Notes under the pieces: model-generated | The model's database searches: none | Told to the model about the DNA's origin: nothing | What the model saw: only the letters and a program-made list of their open reading frames with translations | Shown here: positions 26,902-35,595 of the stretch, piece by piece | How positions within the stretch are numbered: the first letter of the stretch is position 1 | Layout of the letters: each line of letters starts with the position of its first letter | Program-made: the position numbers and the translations under genes | Origin: JAXMCK01 sp046349395 | GTDB lineage: Bacteria; Pseudomonadota; Alphaproteobacteria; Geminicoccales; Geminicoccaceae | DNA length: 64,000 nucleotides | NCBI GenBank assembly: GCA_046349395.1 | Contig: JAXMCK010000006.1 | Span: 682,001 to 746,000, forward strand | Direction of reading: 5' to 3'

Positions 26902-28043
26902 ATTACCTGGATGTCGGCCTGGAGCGCACCAGCCGCCTTGATCGCCTGCAGGATGCCGATCAGGTCCCGCGGACCCACGCCCAGGGCGTTCAGCCCGTCG
27001 ACCAGATCGCGCAGCGTCGTCGTCGGCTCGACCAACCCCATCCGATTGTTGTCACCGGCATCGACGCCGATGTTGGTGCGGTCGACGACCACGGTGTCGC
27101 CTTCCGCCAGCGGGTTGGGCTGGGAAACCTGCGGGGTCTCGGTCACCCGGACTGTCAGATTGCCCTGGGCCACGGCCACGCGGCTGATGCGCACCTGGTC
27201 GCCCATGACGATGATGCCCGAGCGTTCGTCGATGATGACCCTTGCCGGCTGGTCGGGCTGTACCTCCAGGCGCTCCACCTCGGCCAGCAGGTCCGCGACG
27301 CGATTGGCATAAGGGCCGGGCACCGGGATGGCGACCGTGCCCGGGTCGAGTGCCCGGGCGAGGCCGCCGCCGAGGCGGCCGTTGACCACGCCGGCTATGC
27401 GCTCAGCCGTCGTGAAGTCGGGATTGCGCAGGGCCAGCTTCACCTCGTGCAAGTCGTCGAGGCGGAAATCAACCTCACGCTCGACGATGGCGCCGTTGGC
27501 GATCCTGGCCGAAGTGGGCACGCCGCGGGTCACCGACTCCTCGTTGCCGCTGGCCTCGAAGCCGCCGATGGTCAGTGCCCCCTGGGCTACGGAGTAAACC
27601 TCGCCATCGGCACCGAGGAGCGGCGTCACCAGCAGCGTGCCGCCGAGCAGCGATTTCGCGTCGCCCATGGCGCTGACCGAGACGTCGACCTTGCTTCCCT
27701 GCCGAGCGAAGGCCGGCAGGCTGGCGGTCACCATCACCGCGGCGACGTTTCGGGTGTTGAGCGTGTTGCCCCGGGTGCTGACGCCGAGCCGCTCAAGCAT
27801 CGCGACGAGGCTTTCCTGCGTGAAGGTCGAGTTGCGCAGGCTGTCGCCCGTGCCGTTGAGGCCGACGACGAGGCCGTAGCCCACGAGCATGTTGCTGCGC
27901 ACCCCTTCAAAGTCGGCGATGTCCTTGATCCGCGCCGCGTCGGCGGGGGGACCGAGCAGAAGGGCGAGCAGAAGAACGGCGAGCCGCAGCCGGCCGATGA
28001 TCGGTCCGTCTCTGCTACCGTCCCGGGCCGCCGCCCACCTCAT
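26898..28043 (-). CDS. flgI: Flagellar P-ring protein FlgI
   Basis: Forms the periplasmic P ring around the flagellar rod. The ATG at 28043 gives 381 residues with a signal peptide (LRLAVLLLALLLGPPADA|ARI). Family motifs follow directly: RIKDIADFEGVRSNMLVGYGLVVGLNGTGD. Others are NVAAVMVTASLP, a central GPYANRVADLLAEVE and a C-terminal TLRDLVDGLNALGVGPRDLI. The open frame upstream of 28043 lies over promoter elements and is not coding. A perfect sigma-54 promoter lies 36-50 nt upstream. It heads the flgI-flgJ-flgN-flgK-flgL-fliW operon. Confidence 0.95.
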   Translation of the reverse strand: MRWAAARDGSRDGPIIGRLRLAVLLLALLLGPPADAARIKDIADFEGVRSNMLVGYGLVVGLNGTGDSLRNSTFTQESLVAMLERLGVSTRGNTLNTRNVAAVMVTASLPAFARQGSKVDVSVSAMGDAKSLLGGTLLVTPLLGADGEVYSVAQGALTIGGFEASGNEESVTRGVPTSARIANGAIVEREVDFRLDDLHEVKLALRNPDFTTAERIAGVVNGRLGGGLARALDPGTVAIPVPGPYANRVADLLAEVERLEVQPDQPARVIIDERSGIIVMGDQVRISRVAVAQGNLTVRVTETPQVSQPNPLAEGDTVVVDRTNIGVDAGDNNRMGLVEPTTTLRDLVDGLNALGVGPRDLIGILQAIKAAGALQADIQVM

Positions 28044-28078
28044 CTCGTCGCCGTCTCCGTTGTGCTGCACCGTTGTTC

Positions 28079-28093
28079 GCAACGGCCGTGCCA
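28079..28093 (-). promoter_or_regulatory. Sigma-54 promoter of the flgI operon
   Basis: On the minus strand the sequence reads TGGCACG, four bases, TTGC: a full match to the -24/-12 consensus with GG-N10-GC. Transcription would start near 28067, about 24 nt before the flgI ATG. Sigma-54 control of flagellar hook and basal-body genes is known from Caulobacter. Confidence 0.85.
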
Positions 28094-28169
28094 CCGCATT
28101 CCGGGCCGCGCGCGCCGGATTCCGCCGACGCTCCACGGTTGCTGGGCGGCACAAATGTCCCCGCTGCCC

Positions 28170-28182
28170 GGCAAGACTTGCC
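28170..28182. promoter_or_regulatory. Inverted repeat between flgI and fliX, possible FlbD (ftr-like) site
   Basis: A perfect 6-1-6 dyad, GGCAAG-A-CTTGCC, lies about 100-115 nt upstream of the expected sigma-54 start and 77 nt before fliX. Its form (CCCGGCAA...TTGCC) resembles, from memory, the ftr elements bound by the NtrC-type flagellar activator FlbD in Caulobacter. FliX is the known partner of FlbD. Confidence 0.55.
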
Positions 28183-28258
28183 CTACACGCCCATTCCTTC
28201 ATGCCGGGTTAACTCTGGTCTCGGACAACTGTCGGGTTGGCAGGTTCGAGGAACGACC

Positions 28259-28690
28259 ATGCGCGTCGGTCAGCCGGGGGTTGCGAGCAAGGTGGGCGGT
28301 GGCGGCGGCGTGACCGTTGGGCGGTCGGCAGCCGATTTCGCCCTTCCTGCCGTGGAAGGTGATCGCTCGGTGCGCGGTCCGGTGGCGGCGAGTCCGCTCG
28401 CCTCGTTGGGCGCAATCCTTGCCTTGCAGGACCTGCCGGACCCGGCGGAACGACGCCGGCGGGCCGTTCGGCGAGGTGACGGCCTGCTGGACCGGCTCGA
28501 GCTGCTGCGGAACGATCTCCTGGAGGGCTCGATGACGCCGGACGCGCTGGGACGACTGCGCCTCGCGTTCGATCAGCAAAGCGAGCCCGTCGAGGATCCG
28601 GCCCTGGCGGAGATCCTGGCCGAGATCGAGCTCCGTACCGCCGTCGAGCTGGCCAAAATCGATCGAGCATACGGGATGCCGACCGCCTGA
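28259..28690 (+). CDS. fliX: Flagellar assembly regulator FliX
   Basis: Regulator that couples early flagellar assembly to FlbD/sigma-54 transcription in Caulobacter. From the ATG at 28259 it has 143 residues. A glycine-rich N-terminal part (MRVGQPGVASKVGGGGGV) is followed by the conserved C-terminal half: ILALQDLPDPAERRRRAVRRGDGLLDRLELLRNDLLEG and DPALAEILAEIELRTAVELAK. This matches FliX well. It diverges from flgI, the same arrangement as in Caulobacter. Confidence 0.9.
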   Translation: MRVGQPGVASKVGGGGGVTVGRSAADFALPAVEGDRSVRGPVAASPLASLGAILALQDLPDPAERRRRAVRRGDGLLDRLELLRNDLLEGSMTPDALGRLRLAFDQQSEPVEDPALAEILAEIELRTAVELAKIDRAYGMPTA

Positions 28691-28836
28691 TCTTTCCTTG
28701 CGGCTCACCGCCGCACGGGCGCTTCTGTCACGTGTCCGGCGGGTATCTTTCGCGCACATAGGTCGGCGGCAGCTGGCGCCTTCGGGCGGGAGGCGCCGCA
28801 CGGGCAAAGGTCCCGCAGCGGATTCGGCAGGACAAG

Positions 28837-30294
28837 ATGGCTACAGAGATCGCGGGCGCCGACGACGCCCTGTCACGGACGAAGCAGAAGGCGTCGCCCC
28901 TCTACGCCGGCCGCGTCGAGATCTATGCGAAAGCGGTGCAGGGCCACTATCGCAAGATCAAGTGGGCGGCTCTGATCATCCTGCTGGGCATCTACTACAT
29001 TCTGCCGTGGATCAGATGGACACGCGGCCCAGGTCAGCCTGATCAGGCGGTGCTGGTCGATATGGCCGGACGGCGCTTGTACTTCTTCTGGATCGAAATC
29101 TGGCCCCAGGAGGTGTACTATCTGACGGGGGTGTTGATCCTTTCTGCTTTCGGACTGTTTCTGGCGACCGCCCTCTTCGGTCGGATCTGGTGCGGGTTCG
29201 CCTGTCCACAGACGGTGTGGACCGACCTCTACATGCAGGTGGAGCGCTGGATCGAAGGCGACCGCGCGCAGAGGATCCGCTTCGACAAGGCGCCCTGGAC
29301 TGCCGAGAAGTGGCGCAAGAGAATCCTGAAGCATGTCGTCTGGCTGCTCATCGCCCTGTTCACGGGCGGTGCCTGGATCATGTACTTCAACGTTGCGCCC
29401 ACCGTCGTCCGGCAGTTCTTCACCGGTCAGGCCGGCGGCACGGTCTACTTCTTCACCGGCCTCTTCACGTTTACGACCTACCTTCTGGCCGGCATGGCCC
29501 GCGAGCAGGTCTGCACCTACATGTGCCCCTGGCCGCGCATCCAGGGTGCGCTCGTCGACAAGGACACGATGGCCGTCACCTACGAGGCCTGGCGTGGCGA
29601 GCCCCGCGACAAGTATCGCAAGGGCGAGTCGTTCGATGGCCGCGGTGACTGCATCGACTGCAACCAGTGCGTCGCGGCCTGCCCGACCGGCGTCGACATC
29701 CGGGAAGGATTCCAGCTCGAGTGCATCGGCTGCGGCCTGTGCATCGATGCGTGCGACGACATCATGGACAAGATCGGCCGCCCGAAGCGTCTGATCGCCT
29801 ATGACAGCGAGCGCAACCAGGAGCTTCGCGCCGAAGGCAAGCCATCCTCCTACCGCATCGTACGGCCGAGGACGATCCTCTACGCGGCGGTGTGGTTGCT
29901 GGTGGCTCTGGTCATCCTGGTCTCGTTGTCGCTACGCTCGACCCTGGACGTCGACATCCTGCCCGAGCGGAATCCGATGTTCGTGACCATGTCCGACGGT
30001 AGCATCCGGAACAGCTACCTGCTCAAGATCATGAACAAGACGAACAGCGACCAGAGCTACAGGGTCGCCGTCGAGGGACTGCCGGCGCAGATCAGCACGC
30101 TGAGCACGCCGGATCCCACCGAGAACGTGACACTCGTGGCGTCCCCCGACGGGGTCACCACCTTCCGGATCCTCGTGCGGGCTCCCCGCAACTCGCTGCA
30201 GGGCGACCAGACGCCCATCAAGCTCGGCCTGACCGATACGGTGACGGGCTCGACGGCGAGCTTCGGCACGATCTTCAGGGGCCCCGGCAAATGA
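28837..30294 (+). CDS. ccoG: Cytochrome c oxidase accessory protein CcoG (FixG/RdxA)
   Basis: Membrane ferredoxin-like protein needed for cbb3 oxidase assembly, thought to reduce copper. The protein has 485 residues. There are several membrane segments, with CGFACPQTVWTD and CTYMCPWPRIQG in or near them. The two [4Fe-4S] motifs CIDCNQCVAACPTG and CIGCGLCIDACD lie around residues 270-310. A C-terminal periplasmic Ig-like domain follows. It starts the ccoGHIS operon. No ccoNOPQ genes and no FNR box were found upstream, where fliX ends 146 nt away. Confidence 0.95.
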   Translation: MATEIAGADDALSRTKQKASPLYAGRVEIYAKAVQGHYRKIKWAALIILLGIYYILPWIRWTRGPGQPDQAVLVDMAGRRLYFFWIEIWPQEVYYLTGVLILSAFGLFLATALFGRIWCGFACPQTVWTDLYMQVERWIEGDRAQRIRFDKAPWTAEKWRKRILKHVVWLLIALFTGGAWIMYFNVAPTVVRQFFTGQAGGTVYFFTGLFTFTTYLLAGMAREQVCTYMCPWPRIQGALVDKDTMAVTYEAWRGEPRDKYRKGESFDGRGDCIDCNQCVAACPTGVDIREGFQLECIGCGLCIDACDDIMDKIGRPKRLIAYDSERNQELRAEGKPSSYRIVRPRTILYAAVWLLVALVILVSLSLRSTLDVDILPERNPMFVTMSDGSIRNSYLLKIMNKTNSDQSYRVAVEGLPAQISTLSTPDPTENVTLVASPDGVTTFRILVRAPRNSLQGDQTPIKLGLTDTVTGSTASFGTIFRGPGK

Positions 30295-30779
30295 GCGCCC
30301 GGGCCGCCAGGGCTCCAGGCTGGTGGATACCCTGGACTTTCCTGGCGTTCTTCCTTGTCGTCGTCGCGGTCAACGCGACCATGATCTGGGTCGGCTCGAC
30401 GAGCTGGACCGGGCTCGTGACCGAGAGCCCCTATGACAAGGGTCTCGACTACAACCGGAACCTCGAAGCAGCACAGCGGCAGGCGGCACTCGGCTGGAAG
30501 GCCGAGGTGCAGGCCCGTATGACCCAGGGCTTCGACGCCGACCTCGCCGTCGCCTTCCACGACGCGACTGGCGCTCCGCTCGACGGCTTGATCGTGACAG
30601 CACAGTTCGAGCGGCCGACCATCGAGGCGCACGACTTCGACCTAACGCTCGCGCCCACGGGTCCCGGCACCTACAGTGCCAGCTTCAAGGCACCGCTGAC
30701 GGGATTGTGGGACATTCATCTGCGGGCGAAGCGTGGCGAGGATATGTTCGTCGAGCGCCAGCGGGTGCTGCTGAAGTGA
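30291..30779 (+). CDS. ccoH: Cytochrome oxidase assembly protein CcoH (FixH)
   Basis: Single-span membrane protein that binds cbb3 oxidase during assembly. The protein has 162 residues. A membrane helix near the N terminus (PWTFLAFFLVVVAVNATMIW) is followed by a periplasmic beta-domain. FixH motifs are TESPYDKGLDYNRNLEAAQRQAALGW and FERPTIEAHDFDL. It overlaps ccoG by 4 nt (ATGA) and ccoI by 4 nt (GTGA). Confidence 0.93.
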   Translation: MSARAARAPGWWIPWTFLAFFLVVVAVNATMIWVGSTSWTGLVTESPYDKGLDYNRNLEAAQRQAALGWKAEVQARMTQGFDADLAVAFHDATGAPLDGLIVTAQFERPTIEAHDFDLTLAPTGPGTYSASFKAPLTGLWDIHLRAKRGEDMFVERQRVLLK

Positions 30780-32998
30780 CCCCGGCCGCGGCGCTGGGCG
30801 TATCCCGCTTCGATACCGATCCGGCCACCGCTGTTCCCGATGTCGCCCCCTTCGTCCGCCACGACGACACCAACGGTCTCAATACGCTCCATCTGATGGT
30901 CGAGGGCGTCCATTGCGGCGCCTGCGTCCGCAAGATCGAGCGCGCTCTCACCCAGGCCGGAGGGCTCGAAACGGCCCGCGTCAATCTGACGACGCGGCGG
31001 CTGACGCTACGCTGGCCCGGCGATCCGGCACGTGCCGGGGCGCTGGCCGGCACGGTGACGGACCTCGGCTACGGCGTCGTCCCCTACGACCCCGACCGCC
31101 TCGCCGCCCTCGACGACCGCACCGAGAAGGAGCTGCTGCGCTGCATGGCCGTGGCGGGCTTCGCCGCGGCCAACATCATGCTGCTCGCGGTCTCGGTCTG
31201 GGCCGGCAACTACTACACGATGGGCACGGCGACCCGCACCTTCTTCCACTGGTTCGAGGCGCTGATCGCCCTTCCAGCCATCGCCTATGCCGGCCGTCCG
31301 TTCTTCCGCTCGGCCTTCAGGGCACTCCGGGCCGGGCACACCAACATGGACGTGCCCATCTCGCTGGCGGTGATCCTGGCACCTGCGATGAGTCTCTGGG
31401 AGACCATCGAGGGTGGCCACCACGCCTTTTTCGACAGTGCCGTCACGCTGCTCTTCTTCCTGCTGATCGGCCGCTACCTCGACCAGCGCGCGCGCGGTAC
31501 GGCCCGTTCCGCGGCCGAGCGGCTCCTTGCGTTGAACGCCGCCGCCGTGACGATCGTCCTGCCGGACGGCACGACGCGGTCGGTCCGACCGGAACAGATC
31601 GAGGCGGGCCAGGAGGTCCTGACCGGCACCGGCGAAAGGGTCGGTGTCGATGGCGTGATCACGACGGGAACCGGCGAACTCGACACGAGCCTGATCACCG
31701 GCGAGACGACGCCACAGGCGGTGGCTCCCGGCGATCGGGTCTTCGCCGGCACGATCAATCTGGGCCAGCCGCTTCGTATCCGTGTCCGCGCCGTCGGCGA
31801 GGGCACGCTGCTGGCCGAGATCGTGCGGCTGATGGAGCTGGCCGAGCAGCGCCGCGGCCGCTTCGTCACCATCGCCGACCGCGTCGCCCGGGCCTATGCG
31901 CCGGTCGTCCATACTCTGGCGTTGACGACCTTCCTCGTCTGGCTCTTCGCCATCGGCGCCGCGTGGCAGACGGCCCTGCTCTACGCGATCTCGGTCCTGA
32001 TCATCACCTGTCCCTGCGCGCTCGGCCTCGCCGTGCCGGCCGTCCAGGTGCTGGCGTCCGGCCGGCTCATGCGCCGGGGCGTCCTGCTGAAATCCGCCAC
32101 CGCGCTGGAGAGGTTCGCCGCGGCCGACATGGTGGTGTTCGACAAGACGGGGACGCTGACGGAAGGGGCACTGCGACTCTCGGGAACATTGCCCGAGCGC
32201 GACGCGCTCGTGGCTGCTGCCGAGCTGGCCAAGGCCTCCCGGCATCCGCTGGCCCGTGCCGTTGCCGGCGCCTGTCCGGAAGCACGGGCTCGCTTCGACG
32301 TCGAGGAGGTGCCGGGTTGCGGGTTGCGGGCGCCGGCCGAGGGCGGGGAAATCCGGCTCGGAAGGCGCGGCTGGGCGGCCGACGTGCCGGAAGATGTATC
32401 CGCGGGTGCCGAGCTCTGGCTCTCTCGGCCCGGTCGAGACCCCGTGCGCTTCGCCTTTGCCGACAGGTTACGGCCGGACGCGGTCGAGACCGTCGCCGAG
32501 CTGAAGCGGCGCGGCTTTGCCGTGGCGCTGCTGTCCGGCGACCGGACGGCCACGGTACGGACGGTCGCGGAAGAGATCGGGATCGAGGACTGGGCTGCGG
32601 AGCAGCGGCCAGGCGACAAGACCGCGAGGTTGGAAGCTTGGCGGGCCGAGGGTCGGCACGTCATGATGGTCGGCGACGGCCTCAACGACGCGCCGGCCCT
32701 GGCCGCAGCGTCGGTCTCCCTGTCTCCGTCCACCGCGGTCGACATCAGCCAGACGGCGGCCGACGCGGTGTTCCAGGGGCGCAACCTGGCGCCGATCCTC
32801 GAGGTGATCGACGTGGCCAAGCGGGCCGAGCGGCTGGTGAAGCAGAATTTCGCCCTGTCCTTCAGCTACAACGTCGTCACCGTGCCGCTGGCGATGGCGG
32901 GCTTCGTCACGCCGCTCGTGGCGGCGGTGGCGATGTCGACGAGCTCGATCGTCGTCGTGCTGAACTCGCTGCGCCTGAACCGCGGCGGCTTCCGGTAG
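30776..32998 (+). CDS. ccoI: Copper-translocating P-type ATPase CcoI (FixI)
   Basis: P1B ATPase that supplies copper for cbb3 oxidase. The GTG at 30776 overlaps the ccoH stop (GTGA) and gives 740 residues. An N-terminal heavy-metal domain has GVHCGACVRKIE. The membrane CPC motif is TCPCALGLA. The phosphorylated Asp456 is in FDKTGTLTEG, and the ATP hinge is GDGLNDAPAL. The N-terminal sequence before the metal domain is typical of FixI. The frame is open further upstream, but that part lies in ccoH. Confidence 0.95.
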   Translation: MTPAAALGVSRFDTDPATAVPDVAPFVRHDDTNGLNTLHLMVEGVHCGACVRKIERALTQAGGLETARVNLTTRRLTLRWPGDPARAGALAGTVTDLGYGVVPYDPDRLAALDDRTEKELLRCMAVAGFAAANIMLLAVSVWAGNYYTMGTATRTFFHWFEALIALPAIAYAGRPFFRSAFRALRAGHTNMDVPISLAVILAPAMSLWETIEGGHHAFFDSAVTLLFFLLIGRYLDQRARGTARSAAERLLALNAAAVTIVLPDGTTRSVRPEQIEAGQEVLTGTGERVGVDGVITTGTGELDTSLITGETTPQAVAPGDRVFAGTINLGQPLRIRVRAVGEGTLLAEIVRLMELAEQRRGRFVTIADRVARAYAPVVHTLALTTFLVWLFAIGAAWQTALLYAISVLIITCPCALGLAVPAVQVLASGRLMRRGVLLKSATALERFAAADMVVFDKTGTLTEGALRLSGTLPERDALVAAAELAKASRHPLARAVAGACPEARARFDVEEVPGCGLRAPAEGGEIRLGRRGWAADVPEDVSAGAELWLSRPGRDPVRFAFADRLRPDAVETVAELKRRGFAVALLSGDRTATVRTVAEEIGIEDWAAEQRPGDKTARLEAWRAEGRHVMMVGDGLNDAPALAAASVSLSPSTAVDISQTAADAVFQGRNLAPILEVIDVAKRAERLVKQNFALSFSYNVVTVPLAMAGFVTPLVAAVAMSTSSIVVVLNSLRLNRGGFR

Positions 32999-33003
32999 GT
33001 GAC

Positions 33004-33171
33004 TTGAACGGCCTTCTCTGGCTGATCCCCGTCGCCCTCTTCCTGGGCCTGCTCGGGCTCTTGGGTTTTCTCTGGTCGTTGAAGTCGGGCCAATTTGACG
33101 ATCTCGACGGGGCGGCCGAGCGCATCCTGTTCGACGACGACGAGGACGAGCCGCGGCAGAAGAGACCATGA
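33004..33171 (+). CDS. ccoS: Cbb3 oxidase maturation protein CcoS
   Basis: Small membrane protein required to insert cofactors into CcoN. A TTG start at 33004 gives 55 residues: one membrane helix (LLWLIPVALFLGLLGLLGFLWSL) followed by the CcoS signature KSGQFDDLDGAAERIL and an acidic tail. A TAGGTG ribosome site lies just before the TTG, 5 nt after the ccoI stop. The gene is short and easily missed. The stop overlaps the next ATG (ATGA). Confidence 0.9.
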   Translation: MNGLLWLIPVALFLGLLGLLGFLWSLKSGQFDDLDGAAERILFDDDEDEPRQKRP

Positions 33172-34226
33172 GCCGAGCTGCTTGGCTCGGCTGCATCGCC
33201 TCAGTGCTCGTCGCGTGCTCTGCAACGGCGCAGGACGCCCCGGCACCGGATGCGGTCCAGCAGCTACTCGGGCTGCTTCAAAAGCGAGTGCCGCCTGAGC
33301 AGCTAGACGCGTGGCTGTCGCGAGCGGACCCGGCGACTCTGCGTGCGGCTTTGCGCGAACGTCTCGCCGGCGACGCGGCCGCGCCTGCACTGCCGGAAGG
33401 CGGCGTGCCCTATCTGGTCAGGTTCCCTGGCGATGCCGGCGGGCTGCGGGTCGGCTCGCCGGTGACCATGCGCGGACTTCCCGTCGGCCGCGTGCGCGAG
33501 CTTCGGCTGGGGCTGGACCGGGACGGCCGCGACCTCTCGCTGGACGCGGTCATCGAGGTCGTGCCGGACAGCGTGCATCTGGTGGACGAGGCGACCGGCC
33601 AGCCTGTGGCGCTCGATCGGTTGGGCGATCTCGTCCCGGACGGATTGCGGGTGCTGCTGCAGAGCGGCAATCCGTTGACGGGTGCCGGAGCGATCGAGCT
33701 CGACGTGGTGAAGGATGCGGCACCGGCGGCGGCCACGACCGCGGACGGAATGACCGTCCTGCCGTCGGCACCGTCGGAGCTGGACCGTCTTCGGGCCAAG
33801 GTGGAGCTGCTGATCGACAAGGCTTCGGCGGTGCCGCTCGACCAGATCGTGGGCGACTTGCGGGGTGTCATTCAGGCGGCGGAGCATCTCGTGGATTCGC
33901 CCGAATCGCACGAGGCGATCGCCTCGGTGACGCGCACGCTGCTCGCTCTCGAACAGACGGCCTCCCGGCTGGACGAGCGGATCCAGCCTTTGCTCGACCG
34001 GGCCCAAGACGTCGCGGATCAAGCCACGACGACCCTGCGAACGGCACAAATGCAGATCGGTGCGGTGGCCGGCAGCGTCGGTCCACGCTCGAAGCTGCAG
34101 GGCGAACTGACGGACACGCTGCAGCAGGTCCAGCAGCTCCTGTGGTCGGTGCGCGGGCTGCTCGACGACCTGAACCGCTATCCCGGCTTCATCGTGCTCG
34201 GCCGCTCGAACCAGGCCGGGCGCTGA
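33168..34226 (+). CDS. MCE-domain protein, PqiB C-terminal-like, probably a lipoprotein
   Basis: Predicted envelope protein of 352 residues, coupled to ccoS by ATGA. The N terminus is an export signal with a lipobox-like LVAC|S at residues 14-17. A single MCE domain follows around residues 82-180 (GLRVGSPVTMRGLPVGRVREL). The rest (about 200-340) is long helix with repeated LxxLEQTASRLDERIQPLLDRAQ patterns. The end LLDDLNRYPGFIVLGR matches the end of PqiB. It looks like the last third of PqiB without the membrane anchor and without pqiA or pqiC. MCE proteins form rings or tubes for lipid transport; the role here, beside oxidase assembly genes, is unknown. Confidence 0.75.
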   Translation: MSRAAWLGCIASVLVACSATAQDAPAPDAVQQLLGLLQKRVPPEQLDAWLSRADPATLRAALRERLAGDAAAPALPEGGVPYLVRFPGDAGGLRVGSPVTMRGLPVGRVRELRLGLDRDGRDLSLDAVIEVVPDSVHLVDEATGQPVALDRLGDLVPDGLRVLLQSGNPLTGAGAIELDVVKDAAPAAATTADGMTVLPSAPSELDRLRAKVELLIDKASAVPLDQIVGDLRGVIQAAEHLVDSPESHEAIASVTRTLLALEQTASRLDERIQPLLDRAQDVADQATTTLRTAQMQIGAVAGSVGPRSKLQGELTDTLQQVQQLLWSVRGLLDDLNRYPGFIVLGRSNQAGR

Positions 34227-34230
34227 TCTC

Positions 34231-35595
34231 TCAGGCCGGCGAGGCGAGCCCGGCTGCCGCCAGCGCCGCATTCTGCCGCGCTTCGAGCTTCTTCACGTCG
34301 AAGTCGCGGATCAGGGCCATGAACTTCTCGTACCAATTGATCTCGGCGCTGAGGTGCATGAACACGCTGCCGAGCCCGATGGCCGCGCGGTCCATGAAGA
34401 CGAACTCACGGGGCGGTGTGACGCCGCCGACGGCCTTCAGCTTGCCATGGACCTGCTCGGCGACCTCGCGGCCGTACTGGCCGCTGTTGGTCTCCTGGAT
34501 CAGCCTGGGCCGGTCCTCCATCAGGGGGGCGTAGAGGAAGGCCGCCCATTCGTTCAGCACGTCGATCGTTTCTCGGCTGAGGTCCTTGAAGCCCCACAGC
34601 TCGTAGGCGTGCACGGCCAGCGCGTGGTCGCCGCGAACGAGCGCCCAGTAGAGATCGATCACACCCTGCACGAACTTCGGCTTGAACAGGCGCACGCAGC
34701 CGAAATCGAGCAGGTTGATGTCGAGGTCCTGGCGCACCGTGTAGTTGCCGAGATGCGGGTCGCCGTGGATGACGCCGAACTCGTAGAATGGCTTGTACCA
34801 AGCCTGGAACATGTTGAGCGCGAGGCGATTGCGCGCCTCCTGGTCGGCGGATTTCCAGGACAGAAGCGGCGTGCCGTCGAGCCAGGACATGGTAAGGAGC
34901 CGTCCCGTCGACAGCTCGTCCAGTACCTCCGGCAGGTGGATGTGCGGCTCGTCGCCCAGCATGAAGCGGTAAAGGGTGATGTGCTGAGCTTCGCGGCGGT
35001 AGTCGAGCTCCTCGCGCAGGCGGGCAGCGATCTCCTGGTAGATCAGCTCCGGATTGATCGAGGCGTCATACCGCTTGTAGACCGCGAAGATCAGTCGGAG
35101 CTGCGAGAGGTCGGCATCGACCGCCGCCTCGATGTTCGGATATTGCAGCTTGCAGGCGACGGTCCGCCCGTTGTTCAGCACCGCCTTGTGCACCTGTCCG
35201 AGTGAGGCCGCAGCGGCGGCGTCGAGTGGAAATGATGAGAAGTGCTTCTGCCAGTCGGGGCCGAGTTCCGACGCCATGCGCCTGCGGACGAAAGGCTTGC
35301 CCATCGGCGGCGCCTGGCTCTGCAGCTGGGCCAGTTCCGCGGCGTACTCGGCCGGCAGGGCATCGGGGATGGTCGCCATCATCTGGGCGACCTTCATCAG
35401 CGGACCCTTCAGCCCGCCGAGGGCCGCCCGCAACTCGCCCGCATGCTGCGAGCGGTCGACGGACTGGCCCATGACCCGGGCGCCGGCCATCCGGGCCGCC
35501 TGCATCCCCATGGTGCCGGAAACCTGTGCATAGCGGCGAAGGCGACGGCCGAAGCTGTTCTCGCTGGGCTGGGATGCGCTGCGCGAGTCGGTCAA
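34231..35595 (-). CDS. ABC1/AarF-family atypical kinase (UbiB/COQ8-like)
   Basis: Atypical protein-kinase-like ATPase related to UbiB/COQ8, 454 residues. The N-terminal KxGQ-type extension reads GPLMKVAQMMATIPDALP, the KVAQ variant. The nucleotide loop is AAASLGQVHKA with the following CKLQYP lysine. The catalytic loop is HGDPHLGNY and the metal-binding motif LLDFGCVR. No membrane anchor is seen at the C terminus, unlike classical UbiB. The TTG start overlaps the pepF stop (TTGA), so it is translated with pepF. A role in quinone metabolism is possible but not shown. Confidence 0.85.
   Translation of the reverse strand: MTDSRSASQPSENSFGRRLRRYAQVSGTMGMQAARMAGARVMGQSVDRSQHAGELRAALGGLKGPLMKVAQMMATIPDALPAEYAAELAQLQSQAPPMGKPFVRRRMASELGPDWQKHFSSFPLDAAAAASLGQVHKAVLNNGRTVACKLQYPNIEAAVDADLSQLRLIFAVYKRYDASINPELIYQEIAARLREELDYRREAQHITLYRFMLGDEPHIHLPEVLDELSTGRLLTMSWLDGTPLLSWKSADQEARNRLALNMFQAWYKPFYEFGVIHGDPHLGNYTVRQDLDINLLDFGCVRLFKPKFVQGVIDLYWALVRGDHALAVHAYELWGFKDLSRETIDVLNEWAAFLYAPLMEDRPRLIQETNSGQYGREVAEQVHGKLKAVGGVTPPREFVFMDRAAIGLGSVFMHLSAEINWYEKFMALIRDFDVKKLEARQNAALAAAGLASPA

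Noticed and set aside
28775..28815. Stem GGCGCC...GGCGCC before ccoG
   Set aside because: Short self-complementary GC words are frequent in this DNA, and no T run or known element accompanies it.
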